A stretch of 64,000 nt of DNA from JAAGZL01 sp050291725 (GCA_050291725.1 JBNKKH010000028.1:60304-124303); one strand, 5' to 3'. Positions 52,213 to 61,808 are shown, numbered from the stretch's first letter. A program made the numbers and translations. Notes: generated by a model not told the origin, from the letters alone.

Positions 52213-53631
52213 ATGAACGCTGTAGTTGACCAATCCTTTACTGACTTTAAAGTAGCTGACCTCTCACTCGCCGAGTGGGGACACAAAGAGATAGCAATCG
52301 CCGAAACCGAAATGCCTGGCCTAATGGCCCTGCAACAGAAGTACGGCGAAGAGAAACCGCTGCAAGGCGCCCGCATCGCTGGCAGCCTGCACATGACCAT
52401 CCAGACCGCCGTGCTGATTGAGACATTGGTAAAACTGGGTGCTGAAGTGCGCTGGGCATCATGCAATATATTCTCCACTCAGGACCATGCAGCAGCAGCG
52501 ATAGCTGCCCAGAATATACCGGTCTATGCATACAAGGGCGAGAGCCTGGAAGAGTACTGGCAGTACACCCATAAAATCATGGAGTGGGCTGACGGCGGTT
52601 CACCTAACATGATTCTTGATGATGGCGGCGATGCCACCCTGTTGTTGATCCTTGGCTCCAAGGCCGAGAAAGATATTAGTGTATTGGATAATCCAACCAG
52701 CGAAGAGGAAGAAGTGCTATACGCTGCCATCAAGGCGCGCCTGGCCGATTCTCCCAACTGGTACTCAGAAAAACTAAAGAATATCCGCGGGGTAACCGAA
52801 GAGACCACTACCGGCGTACATCGTCTGTATCAGATGGCCGCATCTGGCGACCTGCCCTTCCCTGCCATCAACGTGAATGATTCGGTCACCAAGTCAAAGT
52901 TCGATAACCTGTATGGCTGCCGTGAATCTCTGGTGGACGGTATCAAGCGAGCCACCGATGTCATGATCGCAGGCAAGATTGCCCTGGTGCTGGGATATGG
53001 TGATGTAGGCAAAGGCTGTGCCCAATCGCTTAAGGGTCTCGGCGCTACCGTATGGGTCACAGAGATCGATCCAATCTGCGCCCTACAAGCTGCAATGGAA
53101 GGCTTCCGGGTTGTGGATATGAATGACGCCTGCTCTCAGGCTGATATCTTTGTAACCACCACTGGTAATTTTCACGTCATCACCCATGATCATATGGCTG
53201 CAATGAAGGATCAGTCCATCGTGTGCAACATTGGTCACTTTGATAACGAAATTGATGTTGCAAGCCTTAAAGAGTACCAGTGGGAAAATATCAAACCACA
53301 GGTGGACCACATTATATTCCCTGATGGCAAGCGCATCATCTTGCTGGCTGAAGGACGCCTGGTAAACCTCGGTTGCGCCACTGGTCATCCTAGCTTTGTG
53401 ATGTCTAATAGCTTCACTAACCAGACCTTGGCCCAAATGGAGATATGGAACAGCGCTGAAGGTAAATATGAGAACAAGGTTTACACCTTGCCCAAGAAAC
53501 TGGATGAAGAGGTAGCACGCCTACACCTGCAGAAGATCGGGGCTAACCTCAGCACCCTACGCCAGGACCAGGCTGATTACATAAACGTACCGGTGGAAGG
53601 GCCATATAAGCCTGAACACTACCGCTATTAA
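52213..53631 (+). CDS. ahcY: Adenosylhomocysteinase
   Basis: Hydrolyses S-adenosylhomocysteine to adenosine and homocysteine. Seen: 472 aa from the ATG at 52213; a TTG at 52189 is in frame but lies inside the riboswitch and lacks a ribosome site, while TGGAG precedes the chosen ATG. Blocks: GARIAGSLHMTIQTAVLIETL, WASCNIFSTQDHAAAAIA, DDGGDATLL, NVNDSVTKSKFDNLYGCRESL (active-site Lys), VLGYGDVGKGCAQSL (NAD site), and ATGHPSFVMSNSFTNQ. Normal length. Confidence 0.97.
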   Translation: MNAVVDQSFTDFKVADLSLAEWGHKEIAIAETEMPGLMALQQKYGEEKPLQGARIAGSLHMTIQTAVLIETLVKLGAEVRWASCNIFSTQDHAAAAIAAQNIPVYAYKGESLEEYWQYTHKIMEWADGGSPNMILDDGGDATLLLILGSKAEKDISVLDNPTSEEEEVLYAAIKARLADSPNWYSEKLKNIRGVTEETTTGVHRLYQMAASGDLPFPAINVNDSVTKSKFDNLYGCRESLVDGIKRATDVMIAGKIALVLGYGDVGKGCAQSLKGLGATVWVTEIDPICALQAAMEGFRVVDMNDACSQADIFVTTTGNFHVITHDHMAAMKDQSIVCNIGHFDNEIDVASLKEYQWENIKPQVDHIIFPDGKRIILLAEGRLVNLGCATGHPSFVMSNSFTNQTLAQMEIWNSAEGKYENKVYTLPKKLDEEVARLHLQKIGANLSTLRQDQADYINVPVEGPYKPEHYRY

Positions 53632-53650
53632 GTATCCAGCATTACTAAGC

Positions 53651-53681
53651 CTAGGGTCAGTGATTGCATCACTGGCCCTAG
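53651..53681 (+). other. Perfect long hairpin between ahcY and metF
   Basis: CTAGGGTCAGTGAT pairs with ATCACTGGCCCTAG over 14 bases (one T-G wobble) around a TGC loop, 20 bases past the ahcY stop. No T tract follows, so it is not a simple terminator. It may set relative ahcY/metF levels or protect an mRNA end. Confidence 0.6.
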
Positions 53682-53717
53682 ACCTGTTACCTTGGCCATA
53701 TTACATAGATACAGCCT

Positions 53718-54575
53718 ATGAAATCACAAACAAAACATAAACCAACATTTAGTTTCGAGCTATTCCCGCCCAAAACCAACGAGGGCATGACTAAGCTACA
53801 ACTAACAGCGCGCAAACTGGCCGAAGTAGGTCCACTCTACTTCTCAGTAACCTATGGTGCCGGCGGATCCACCCGTGACCGCACCTTTGAGACCGTAGAT
53901 TGGTTGCGCAACGAAGGGTTGGAAACTGCACCCCATCTCTCATGCATCGGCCTGCATAAAAATGAGATCCTGGAACTACTCCAGCGTTACCAGAGTGACA
54001 ACATCAGCCGCCTGGTAGCTCTGCGCGGAGATATGCCTTCTGGTATGGGAGACACTGGCGATCTGCTGTATGCCAATGAACTGGTGGAATTCATCCGCAA
54101 CGAGACTGGAGACCACTTCCATATAGAAGTTGCAGCATATCCAGAATTTCATCCCCAGGCCCCCAGTGCTGGAACCGACCTGAAGAATTTCAAGCGCAAG
54201 GTGGATGCTGGAGCCAACAGCGCCATCACTCAGTATTTCTTCAACGCCGATTCCTATTTCTATTTTATAGATAGCTGCGAAAAGCTAGGAATAGATATCC
54301 CCATCGTTCCCGGTATTATGCCCATCAACAACTACGCCCAATTGGCCCGCTTCTCAGACGCATGTGGAGCGGAGATCCCGCGTTGGCTGCGCAAACGCCT
54401 GGAAGAGTTCGATGATGACCTCGATAGCATCCGCGCTTTTGGCTTGGATGTAGTAACAGAGATGTGTCAGCAGTTACTAGATCAGGGAGCACCCGGCCTG
54501 CATTTCTACACCATGAATCAAGCTGAGCTTACCCTAGCCCTATGGAAAAACATGAACCTATCATCCAAAGCTTAG
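53718..54575 (+). CDS. metF: Methylenetetrahydrofolate reductase
   Basis: Makes 5-methyltetrahydrofolate for methionine synthesis. Seen: 285 aa; FSFELFPPKTNEGMTKL, VTYGAGGSTRDRTFETV (FAD and folate site), LVALRGDMPSG, AAYPEFHPQAPS, KRKVDAGANSAITQYFFNAD and PIVPGIMPINNY. Normal length. Placed after ahcY in the recycling of SAM; no metE or metH in the window. Confidence 0.97.
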   Translation: MKSQTKHKPTFSFELFPPKTNEGMTKLQLTARKLAEVGPLYFSVTYGAGGSTRDRTFETVDWLRNEGLETAPHLSCIGLHKNEILELLQRYQSDNISRLVALRGDMPSGMGDTGDLLYANELVEFIRNETGDHFHIEVAAYPEFHPQAPSAGTDLKNFKRKVDAGANSAITQYFFNADSYFYFIDSCEKLGIDIPIVPGIMPINNYAQLARFSDACGAEIPRWLRKRLEEFDDDLDSIRAFGLDVVTEMCQQLLDQGAPGLHFYTMNQAELTLALWKNMNLSSKA

Positions 54576-54596
54576 AACCAATAAGATACCAACATT

Positions 54597-54630
54597 AAAG
54601 CCAGAGTATTTATTACTCTGGCTTTTTCTT
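54597..54630 (+). terminator. Rho-independent terminator after metF
   Basis: A 12-base perfect stem (AAAGCCAGAGTA with TACTCTGGCTTT) and a five-base loop, followed by TTCTTTT. Ends the metK/ahcY/metF transcript. Confidence 0.88.
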
Positions 54631-54823
54631 TTCTGCATAAAAACTCTAAAAAACCACTTGATACCTACGCTAGTTTACAGCTTAATATATTTTCAAAGGA
54701 GAGGTGTAATAACTTTTACGCACACTAGACGACGATCCCATCACCTTTATAGCTGCTTATATTTACAAAAAAAGAAGTAATTGAATTAACCAACAATGAA
54801 CAATAAATAACAGGGACCAAGCC

Positions 54824-55735
54824 ATGCTTCTCTTTCCATACAAAGCTGACCATGCAACTAGATATGTACCAGTTATCACCATATTGATCTGTTTTGTCTG
54901 TCTAGGAATATTTTATAAGCAACAAAAAAACGTAGAGGCGCTAACTATATCTATTAATGATTTTTGTGGAACTCATCAATCTGAGATTTTCCGCTTGTCA
55001 CTTATATCTTTTTACGGCAACTCCAAACCAGAGATGTGTATAAAGCTTATTTTAGGAATGCATACCGCAAAAAGCCAACAAGAGTTTGTTAACGAAACTA
55101 TAAAAAAGAGCAGTACACTTGCCGGATTCAGTCGCACAGATAGTAATCAGTACCTTGAACAGGTTATACGTGATAATTACACTGACTTCGAGATAGTTGC
55201 TCCTAAGTATTTAACCAATAAACTTGCATACTACCCTAAGAGCTGGAACCCAATAAACATGATTACTGCTGCTTTTGCCCATGGCAGCTGGAGCCATGTA
55301 ATTGGAAACCTAATCTTTCTTTTTGCCTTTGCAGTAACTGTAGAAGCAATCCTAGGTTATTTGTATTTTCCGATTACGATTGCGGCTATTGCTCTGTTTA
55401 GCCACATCTTCTATTCAATTACCATGTTAACTGTAACCGAACCCCCACCTACTATAGGACTATCAGGTGTAGTTTCGGGCATTATGGCCATGTTCGTATT
55501 TTTTCTGCCTCAAGCCAAGATTCGCTGCTTTTTCTGGTTTTTCTTCATCATAAGAAGATTCAGTGTATCCGCATGGCTCTTTGTAGCCTTCTTTGTTGGG
55601 TGGGATATATATTATCTATTTACCGATGACGGCTCTTCTAGGATAAATTTTGCTGCCCATGTGGGGGGAGCTGTTACAGGCTACCTACTTGGGCTCCTTA
55701 TATTTCGCAAACATAAGCAAGATATATATATTTAA
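54824..55735 (+). CDS. Rhomboid family intramembrane serine protease
   Basis: Membrane protease of unknown substrate. Seen: 303 aa; a first membrane segment (about 16-35), a poorly conserved soluble insert (about 36-145) of unusual length, then a rhomboid core with ITAAFAHGSWSHVIGN (His and Asn), a GLSGVVSGIMAMFV serine motif and a late NFAAHVGGAVTGYLLG His motif. The Ser-His dyad and the HxxxN box are present. AT-rich with low-GC codons compared with its neighbours. Confidence 0.87.
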   Translation: MLLFPYKADHATRYVPVITILICFVCLGIFYKQQKNVEALTISINDFCGTHQSEIFRLSLISFYGNSKPEMCIKLILGMHTAKSQQEFVNETIKKSSTLAGFSRTDSNQYLEQVIRDNYTDFEIVAPKYLTNKLAYYPKSWNPINMITAAFAHGSWSHVIGNLIFLFAFAVTVEAILGYLYFPITIAAIALFSHIFYSITMLTVTEPPPTIGLSGVVSGIMAMFVFFLPQAKIRCFFWFFFIIRRFSVSAWLFVAFFVGWDIYYLFTDDGSSRINFAAHVGGAVTGYLLGLLIFRKHKQDIYI

Positions 55736-55952
55736 ATATTCACCAACATAACTATTATAGGTTTTATCAAAAAGACTAAATCTTTATCCAGTCACCCTGG
55801 AAAACTTTCTTCCCTGTTGGCTTCTGACAGTTACACAGAATTAGATACAGGCTCTAAGAATAGAGCCATCTCGTGCTTCACACTCTCAGCTGTAGAGTTA
55901 ACAGCTGGACATACAAATAAACGTTCAAACAAAGAGTAAGTTACCCCACTAC

Positions 55953-57821
55953 TCAGAGCTGAAATCTATGCACCATGCCCATAAGTTTCCCGCCTAGCTG
56001 GTTTAGTGTAGACGCTGAGTCCGATGTCTCATGGGTGACTTCCTCTGCCTCAACAGATAGATCAACTATATTGCTTACATTACTGCTGATCATTTCAGCG
56101 ACTGACGACTGTTCCTTTGCGGCTGTAGCGATCTGAGTATTCATATCAGTTATTGTAGTTACCGAATCGGTAATCGATAACAGAGCCTGTTCAGCCTCGC
56201 TTGCGTACTCTACAGTCTCACTGGAACTTGCCTGACTCTCTTCCACGGCCTTAACCGCATCATTTGCCCCACTCTGCAGTTTTTCAATCATCTTTTGAAT
56301 CTCTTCCGTGGACTGTTGTGTTCGACTTGCTAAAGTCCTAACCTCATCAGCTACTACGGCAAATCCTCTTCCTTTTTCCCCAGCTCTAGCTGCTTCGATT
56401 GCTGCGTTTAAAGCGAGCAGATTGGTCTGTTCTGCAATACCACGAATAACTGCTAAGACAGAGCCGATATCGTCACTTTCCTTCTGCAAAACAGTGATCA
56501 CATCCCCGGCATTTTGTATATTATTAGCCAATCTATCAATGGAGCTAATTGTCTGCTGCACTATCAACTTACCATTTTCTGCTGCCTTACTAGCCTCGGT
56601 TGAAGCAGATGAGGCCTCTGTGGCATTACGCGCAACTTCACAGCTTGATGCTGCCATCTCAGTAACAGCAGTTGCCACCTGGTCTGTTTCCTGTCGCTGA
56701 GAAGCAATTTGCTGGCTGCTTCTATTCACCACACTAGAAAGCTGTTCAGCAGCACCACTCAACTCATTGGTAGAATTAGTTATTTCACCCATTACTTCAC
56801 GCAGGCGTACTACCATACCGACCAGACCTTCAACCAACCGTGAAGTCTCGTCTTTAGATTTACATGTTGGGACCTGGCAATTGAGATTCCCTTCAGCTAT
56901 CTCTGTCATGCAACCAACTACCTGATCAATCGGTCTGAATAGATACTTAAAATACAATGACAGGCCAACAGCCAAACCAATCACCACAAAGAGAACTGAA
57001 CCTACTGATATTGAGTTGATATTGGCCTGAGCATTATAAATTTGCGTTTGATCACGAGAACTCAACAGACCACCTATTACTTCTCCAGATAATGTCTGTA
57101 TCGGCACTAAGATATTCTCATACACAATATCATTAGACTCCACAACATCCATCCCTCCATGAGCAAGTTCATAATCAGGTATGGCCACTGTCTGCTGCTC
57201 ATTTTTCTTCCCCATGTATTGCACATGCCTTCGCATATCAGTAATAAAAACATCTGACAGATCGCCAACCTGAAAATCATCAAGGATGCGCTGGATATCT
57301 CTGCTATAAACGACGACGGCTTTCATCTTTCCTCGAATAAATAGTGGAAATGCAAGGACTGCCTGTAATTGCCCATCATCATCGCGTGAAATTCCATTTA
57401 ACATTTTTCCCTTGTTCGCCACCTGTTTCACAATCTTTTTCCCGGTCTTTCCGTTGAACTGTTTAGGTGCAGCAGCAAGATAGTTGCCTGCTAGATCCAG
57501 GACCTGCAGTCGATCAAGGGTCCCGTCACTGGTAAAAAGATTGTGCGTAGTGTTTATTTGCTCTTTAAGGGTATTTAGCTCTCCAGACCTTATGGCATTT
57601 TGGCTAATTCTGTCCCTAGTTATTGCCTTGGTGAATGCTGACATTTCAGATGCATGGCGCGCTACAATCTGTTTCCACAGTACCTGTTTGGAATTGAGTG
57701 AGAATTGAACAAAGCGACCCATATCGTTCTTATGCGAAATATTGTTGGTTATTACCAGCACGGCTGCAACCAACATAATTGCTATGAGTGTTACAATCGT
57801 TATACGCAAACGGATCGTCAT
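55953..57821 (-). CDS. Methyl-accepting chemotaxis protein
   Basis: Membrane chemoreceptor. Seen: about 622 aa from the ATG at 57821; first membrane segment (about 7-27); a large periplasmic sensing domain (about 30-270; likely a double Cache-like or dCACHE-related fold, not certain); second membrane segment (about 275-300); HAMP linker (KYLFRPIDQVVGCMTEIAEG); and a C-terminal signalling domain with the hairpin tip IRGIAEQTNLLALNAAIEAARAGEKGRGFAVVADEVR. Ligand unknown. Separate from the CheA-type gene at 61.8 kb but plausibly feeds it. Confidence 0.93.
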   Translation of the reverse strand: MTIRLRITIVTLIAIMLVAAVLVITNNISHKNDMGRFVQFSLNSKQVLWKQIVARHASEMSAFTKAITRDRISQNAIRSGELNTLKEQINTTHNLFTSDGTLDRLQVLDLAGNYLAAAPKQFNGKTGKKIVKQVANKGKMLNGISRDDDGQLQAVLAFPLFIRGKMKAVVVYSRDIQRILDDFQVGDLSDVFITDMRRHVQYMGKKNEQQTVAIPDYELAHGGMDVVESNDIVYENILVPIQTLSGEVIGGLLSSRDQTQIYNAQANINSISVGSVLFVVIGLAVGLSLYFKYLFRPIDQVVGCMTEIAEGNLNCQVPTCKSKDETSRLVEGLVGMVVRLREVMGEITNSTNELSGAAEQLSSVVNRSSQQIASQRQETDQVATAVTEMAASSCEVARNATEASSASTEASKAAENGKLIVQQTISSIDRLANNIQNAGDVITVLQKESDDIGSVLAVIRGIAEQTNLLALNAAIEAARAGEKGRGFAVVADEVRTLASRTQQSTEEIQKMIEKLQSGANDAVKAVEESQASSSETVEYASEAEQALLSITDSVTTITDMNTQIATAAKEQSSVAEMISSNVSNIVDLSVEAEEVTHETSDSASTLNQLGGKLMGMVHRFQL

Positions 57822-58020
57822 ATTTACCCCCTTAGCCAAACCACATACGGCTAAGTATCTAGACCTAATATTTTATTATCAACTTGTCACCCAAGGGAAA
57901 GGACGCATTAGCAAGCCTGAGCATTTCCATTCTAAGTATCTATTGCTTACGGCATAGGCCGTAAGCAATATTTGATATAACAGAGGCTTCCCAAATATGC
58001 CATCTACATCTTGTTTGGAA

Positions 58021-58443
58021 CTACTCGATTGGGTACCCCGCATTTTTCCATGCTGGAAAACCACCACGAAAATAGTTCACTTTAGTGTATCCCCATTCCA
58101 GAGCCTTCACGCAAGCCTTGGCACTGCGAGGACAACGAACGCCACTACAATAGAAAACCAAAACCTCATCCTTTTTAGCTTCAGCCTCTAATGCTTCTTG
58201 ATTAAAGGCTGTTTTCATGTCTAACCAAATTGCTCCCGGGACACGACCAGAATTCCACATATTTTCCTTACGAAGATCTACAAACAGAGCCTCTTGATCA
58301 AATAGTTTTTTAGCCTGTGCTGCATCTACGGTTGTTGCACCAGCTACTTTTTCTGGAGTTGACTCAACCAGCTCTGAAGCAGTGGCAAATGACCATGCCA
58401 TTACAATCAATATGGGGATGAAACGAAGCAATAATTTAGACAT
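58021..58443 (-). CDS. Secreted rhodanese-like protein
   Basis: Probable periplasmic sulfurtransferase. Seen: 140 aa; signal peptide KLLLRFIPILIVMAWSFATA; rhodanese fold with LFVDLRKENMWNSGRVPGAIWLDM, active-site loop FYCSGVRCPRS (Cys99) and VNYFRGGFPAWKNAGYPI. Single-domain type. In a sulfur-using bacterium it may handle periplasmic sulfane sulfur (inference). Confidence 0.88.
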   Translation of the reverse strand: MSKLLLRFIPILIVMAWSFATASELVESTPEKVAGATTVDAAQAKKLFDQEALFVDLRKENMWNSGRVPGAIWLDMKTAFNQEALEAEAKKDEVLVFYCSGVRCPRSAKACVKALEWGYTKVNYFRGGFPAWKNAGYPIE

Positions 58444-58738
58444 AGCAGCACCTTCCTCTCTATCAAATTAGCTGTCTAGTTAAAATATTCAACTATCTAG
58501 CTATTAAATGAATATTTATAATCTCTTACACACACGCGCTGTATATCGACATAAAGCACCATATCTTTAGTGGTAATTCAAAAAACAACGTATTTCTTTT
58601 GCGGTTTACTCTATACAACATAAATCTCTGGTTATTGCATTGCTTCTTTTGATTTTTATCATCTATTTATAGATAAACCAGCTACCCTCAAACGCAACTC
58701 ATCGAAAGAAACTTCACTCAACGATGTTGGTGTATTAA

Positions 58739-58900
58739 CTGGATAGTTTATGCACTGTCGATATTGAGGGGTATAAGGATCGTGTAGCACGTATGTTCGT
58801 GATGCTAGCATGTAATCTTATCGATACTTGGCTTGATCAACTGATAGATATTAGCTGCTTTATGCATCGTCTGAATGATGCCTTTTATTCAGCGGGCTAA
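58739..58900 (+). pseudogene. Possible remnant of an unidentified coding sequence
   Basis: A 53-codon open stretch after a TAA, reading VDIEGYKDRVARMFVMLACN and then a hydrophilic/aromatic mix ending LNDAFYSAG and TAA. It has protein-like composition but no start codon with a ribosome site and I recognise no family. Could be chance. Confidence 0.3.
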
Positions 58901-59066
58901 TCAGAAGTATAGCTATAGCAGTCGTTTGGGAAATAAATAACAAGCATTTCTAGATTAGAACGCCCTATCTGATGTGTGGCCTGTATCCCGCCCAAACCAA
59001 CTTACCCCCAGCCACCAGAGCGAGACTTAGACCAATAACTTATATTTATTTTTTACTATCTCTATT

Positions 59067-59105
59067 AGCGGTAGTGTCTGTTTTCACACACCGCTATACT
59101 TTTTA
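59067..59105 (+). terminator. Terminator-like hairpin in the gene-poor stretch
   Basis: AGCGGTAGTGT pairs with ACACACCGCT (one bulge) and is followed by ATACTTTTTATT. No gene is seen just upstream, so it may mark an untranslated transcript or the end of a decayed gene. Confidence 0.5.
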
Positions 59106-59344
59106 TTCAGAACTGATCTAGCTCCAGAGTTATCAACTGGAGCAGCCAACAACTTTGAAAAATTGGAATGACAGCAAATGCTAGCAATGCTGGTTTCAAT
59201 AATAGTTTATAGTCGGCAGACATTTTCAACCTCAAGTACATAATTATGGCATTACCATTCAATACTCGCGGATCTGCTCAACCTTGATATCCATGCCTAG
59301 GTAATATCCCCTTTGAATTATACGTACAATATTTGGCTTTGGAT

Positions 59345-60466
59345 TCAATCCCCAAGACATACGCCTAGATGTCTAGCGGTAGTAATCCACGGGTGGTCTA
59401 TAGGGATGGTACGACGCACACCAGCTACCTCTTCCAGAGGCACAGGCACAGGTTTATTACCACGCACCGCAACCATAACACCAAAATGCTCCTCCTCCAC
59501 CAGATCAGCCACAGCTGCACCCAATGTACTAGCAAGAAGCCTATCAGCTGCCGAAGGTGTTCCACCGCGCTGCAGATGACCCAGGATGGTTATACGTGAT
59601 TCCAAACCGGTTAACTCCTCTAGTTGCTGTGACAGCTCCAGAGTTCTATCCGTATACTTTCTGTAAATCATGTTTAACTCTTCTTTCGCCCGCTTTCGCT
59701 CTTCTTTATCTTCAGCTTTATCCTTCTTACCTCCAGCAACAGCGATAGCCTTTGCCTGTTGCAGAGACATAGCCCCTTCTGACATAGCCACTATGCTGAA
59801 TTTCTTACCGTTTTGTACCCGCGCTAGAATGGCTTCGGAAATTAAATCTACATCATATGCGATCTCCGGAATCAAAATCACATCAGCTCCCCCAGCTATA
59901 CCGGAGCCCAATGCCAGCCAGCCAGTTTTATGGCCCATAATCTCTACTACAATTATTCTGTGGTGACTATGGGCAGTGCTATGGAGACGATCAATGGCTT
60001 CTGTTGCTATTCCCAGAGCGGTATCAAAGCCAAAAGTGCTATCGGTCTGAGAAACATCTCTATCTATGGTTTTGGGCAGAGTAATAATATTCAGGCCCTT
60101 TTCCTTTAGGCGTAGGGCATTTTTCTGCGTCCCTCCCCCACCTAGACAGATCAAAGCATCCAGATGATTATCATGGTAGTTTTGCACAATAACATCTGTC
60201 ATATCTTGTACTTTAGCTCCAACAAGCATCCTGTGGGGCTTGTCCCTGCTGGTTCCGAGTATAGTACCACCCAGAGATAAGACACCAGATACAACATCAT
60301 TATCAATACGAATAAAGCGGTTTTCCATCAACCCTCTAAATCCATCCTTGAAGCCAATAATATTCATACCATATTTATTATGCGCACTCTTACAAACACC
60401 TCTGATTGCGGCATTAAGACCCGGGCTATCCCCACCCGCAGTTAGTATTCCAATATGTTTTGCCAT
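59345..60466 (-). CDS. 6-phosphofructokinase, unusual phosphoryl-donor type
   Basis: Phosphofructokinase fold enzyme, possibly pyrophosphate-using or mixed. Seen: 373 aa; GILTAGGDSPGLNAAIRG, donor-site loop GGGGTQ at 109-114 where ATP enzymes have GGDGS and PPi enzymes GGDDT, catalytic PKTIDRD at 131-137 (Lys rather than Gly before Thr is a PPi/mixed-type mark; Asn of TIDND is Arg), MGHKTGWLAL and GHLQRGGTPS. An inserted Lys/Glu-rich helix (about 230-260) is unusual. In chemolithoautotrophs PPi enzymes can act reversibly in the Calvin cycle (known); here that is inference. Confidence 0.88.
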   Translation of the reverse strand: MAKHIGILTAGGDSPGLNAAIRGVCKSAHNKYGMNIIGFKDGFRGLMENRFIRIDNDVVSGVLSLGGTILGTSRDKPHRMLVGAKVQDMTDVIVQNYHDNHLDALICLGGGGTQKNALRLKEKGLNIITLPKTIDRDVSQTDSTFGFDTALGIATEAIDRLHSTAHSHHRIIVVEIMGHKTGWLALGSGIAGGADVILIPEIAYDVDLISEAILARVQNGKKFSIVAMSEGAMSLQQAKAIAVAGGKKDKAEDKEERKRAKEELNMIYRKYTDRTLELSQQLEELTGLESRITILGHLQRGGTPSAADRLLASTLGAAVADLVEEEHFGVMVAVRGNKPVPVPLEEVAGVRRTIPIDHPWITTARHLGVCLGD

Positions 60467-60589
60467 TTAGTATTCCTATAACACTGTCTGCTTGAAATTT
60501 ATTACTATGGTAATAGCATAGTTCACATCATTCCATTGCTACTGACTTATTATATTTACTTCAGCAGCAACTGACAGAGATTATATTTT

Positions 60590-61321
60590 ATGCGCATACC
60601 TCGTATCTTTACTGAGCAAGTTCTTGCGGAGAACTTGGAGATAACCCTGGAACCTGATGCATCTCGCCATGTAGGCCAGGCCTTGCGTCTGCGCTCTGGA
60701 GCAGATCTACAGCTGTTCAATGGCGATGGATACAACTACCTGTCCAAACTAGAATCTATATCAAAAAAGCAGGCACAGATTAAGATTATATCCCGCTCAA
60801 ATACTGAAACTGAAAATGATCTTCACATTCATCTCTGTATCGCCATATCAAAAGGCGAAAGGATGGACTTTGCCATTCAAAAATCTGTTGAGTTGGGAGT
60901 CAGTGAGATAACACCTCTATTTTCACAGCGCTGCGTAATAAATCTTCAAGGTGAAAGATTAATAAAGAGAGAACAACACTGGCGCAAAGTGATAATCTCT
61001 GCCTGCGAACAGTCAGGCAGGTGTAGAGTCCCTCTACTAAACAACACTGTTGAACTAGAAAGATGGCTTGCTGCCGACCATCAGGGCGCAGGCCTGGTGC
61101 TAGACCCTAATGCAAAAATTAGTATTGGTTCGTTAGGCAAACCGGCAGACGAAATAAATTTATTAATAGGTCCTGAGGGAGGACTAAGTAGTAGTGAAAT
61201 ATCATCGGCAGAGAGCCGAGGATTTAAGGGAATATCTCTGGGACCAAGAATATTGAGAACCGAGACCGCACCTCTGGCAGCAATCGCATCGATACAAACA
61301 CTGTGGGGCGACTTCCGCTAA
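60590..61321 (+). CDS. rsmE: 16S rRNA (uracil(1498)-N3)-methyltransferase
   Basis: SPOUT methyltransferase modifying U1498 of 16S rRNA. Seen: 243 aa; N-terminal PUA-like domain (MRIPRIFTEQVL, DASRHVGQALRLRSG); C-terminal knot with LLIGPEGGLSSSEISSAE and GPRILRTETAPLAAIASIQ. Normal length. Convergent with the CheW gene with 16 bases between. Confidence 0.96.
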   Translation: MRIPRIFTEQVLAENLEITLEPDASRHVGQALRLRSGADLQLFNGDGYNYLSKLESISKKQAQIKIISRSNTETENDLHIHLCIAISKGERMDFAIQKSVELGVSEITPLFSQRCVINLQGERLIKREQHWRKVIISACEQSGRCRVPLLNNTVELERWLAADHQGAGLVLDPNAKISIGSLGKPADEINLLIGPEGGLSSSEISSAESRGFKGISLGPRILRTETAPLAAIASIQTLWGDFR

Positions 61322-61337
61322 AGAGGTTAATTCTCAA

Positions 61338-61808
61338 TCAGGATACAGCTTCCTGGACAACCCACTCAATATGGTTCATATCTGGTATCCAAGCGTTTTC
61401 ATCGTTAATAACAACCTGACATTTCACCGCATCTCCCAGATCTTGCGCATCACTCTGCGGAGCCACCACATCTTCGGTTATCCTTACCAGGCGTGGTGTT
61501 GAAGCTAGTAATAACCCGATAAATGGGCAATCTTTATTCCCACCAATGGTATTGCTTACTGCCAGCCTAGACCGTACCCCTGGCTCGATGGCAGGAAGTC
61601 CGAGCAGTTTTTCAAAAGATATTATCGGTATCTCCAGACCGCGCCACTCCTGAGTGCCCAAAAACCAATCAGGCACATCAGATACAGCCTTGATCTCTTC
61701 CACCCCCACCACTTCTGAAACGGAGGCATTTGGTAATAGCAGTTGCGCTTCATGTAGAGGGAGCAATACCCCACGTATCTCTTTAACAGTAGCTACTGCA
61801 TCACTCAT
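61338..61808 (-). CDS. CheW-domain protein (type IV pilus chemosensory type)
   Basis: Adaptor linking receptors to the ChpA-like kinase. Seen: 156 aa; a single CheW fold with IRGVLLPLHEAQLLLPNASVSEVVG, WFLGTQEWRGLEIPIISFEKLLGL and FIGLLLASTPRLVRI; resembles ChpC/PilI-like CheW proteins. Its start overlaps the chpA stop (ATGA), so it is translated with the kinase. Confidence 0.88.
   Translation of the reverse strand: MSDAVATVKEIRGVLLPLHEAQLLLPNASVSEVVGVEEIKAVSDVPDWFLGTQEWRGLEIPIISFEKLLGLPAIEPGVRSRLAVSNTIGGNKDCPFIGLLLASTPRLVRITEDVVAPQSDAQDLGDAVKCQVVINDENAWIPDMNHIEWVVQEAVS

Larger units (their letters stand above)
58444..59344. other. 0.9-kb gene-poor stretch between rhodanese and phosphofructokinase genes
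   Basis: Holds a short gene remnant (58739-58900) and a terminator-like hairpin (59067-59105). Otherwise AT-rich with no convincing ORF on either strand. Confidence 0.5.

Noticed and set aside
55850..55908. Two short hairpins between the rhomboid and chemoreceptor genes as terminators
   Set aside because: Stems GGCTCTA/TAGAGCC and CAGCTGT/ACAGCTG are only seven bases each and neither is followed by a T tract on either strand.
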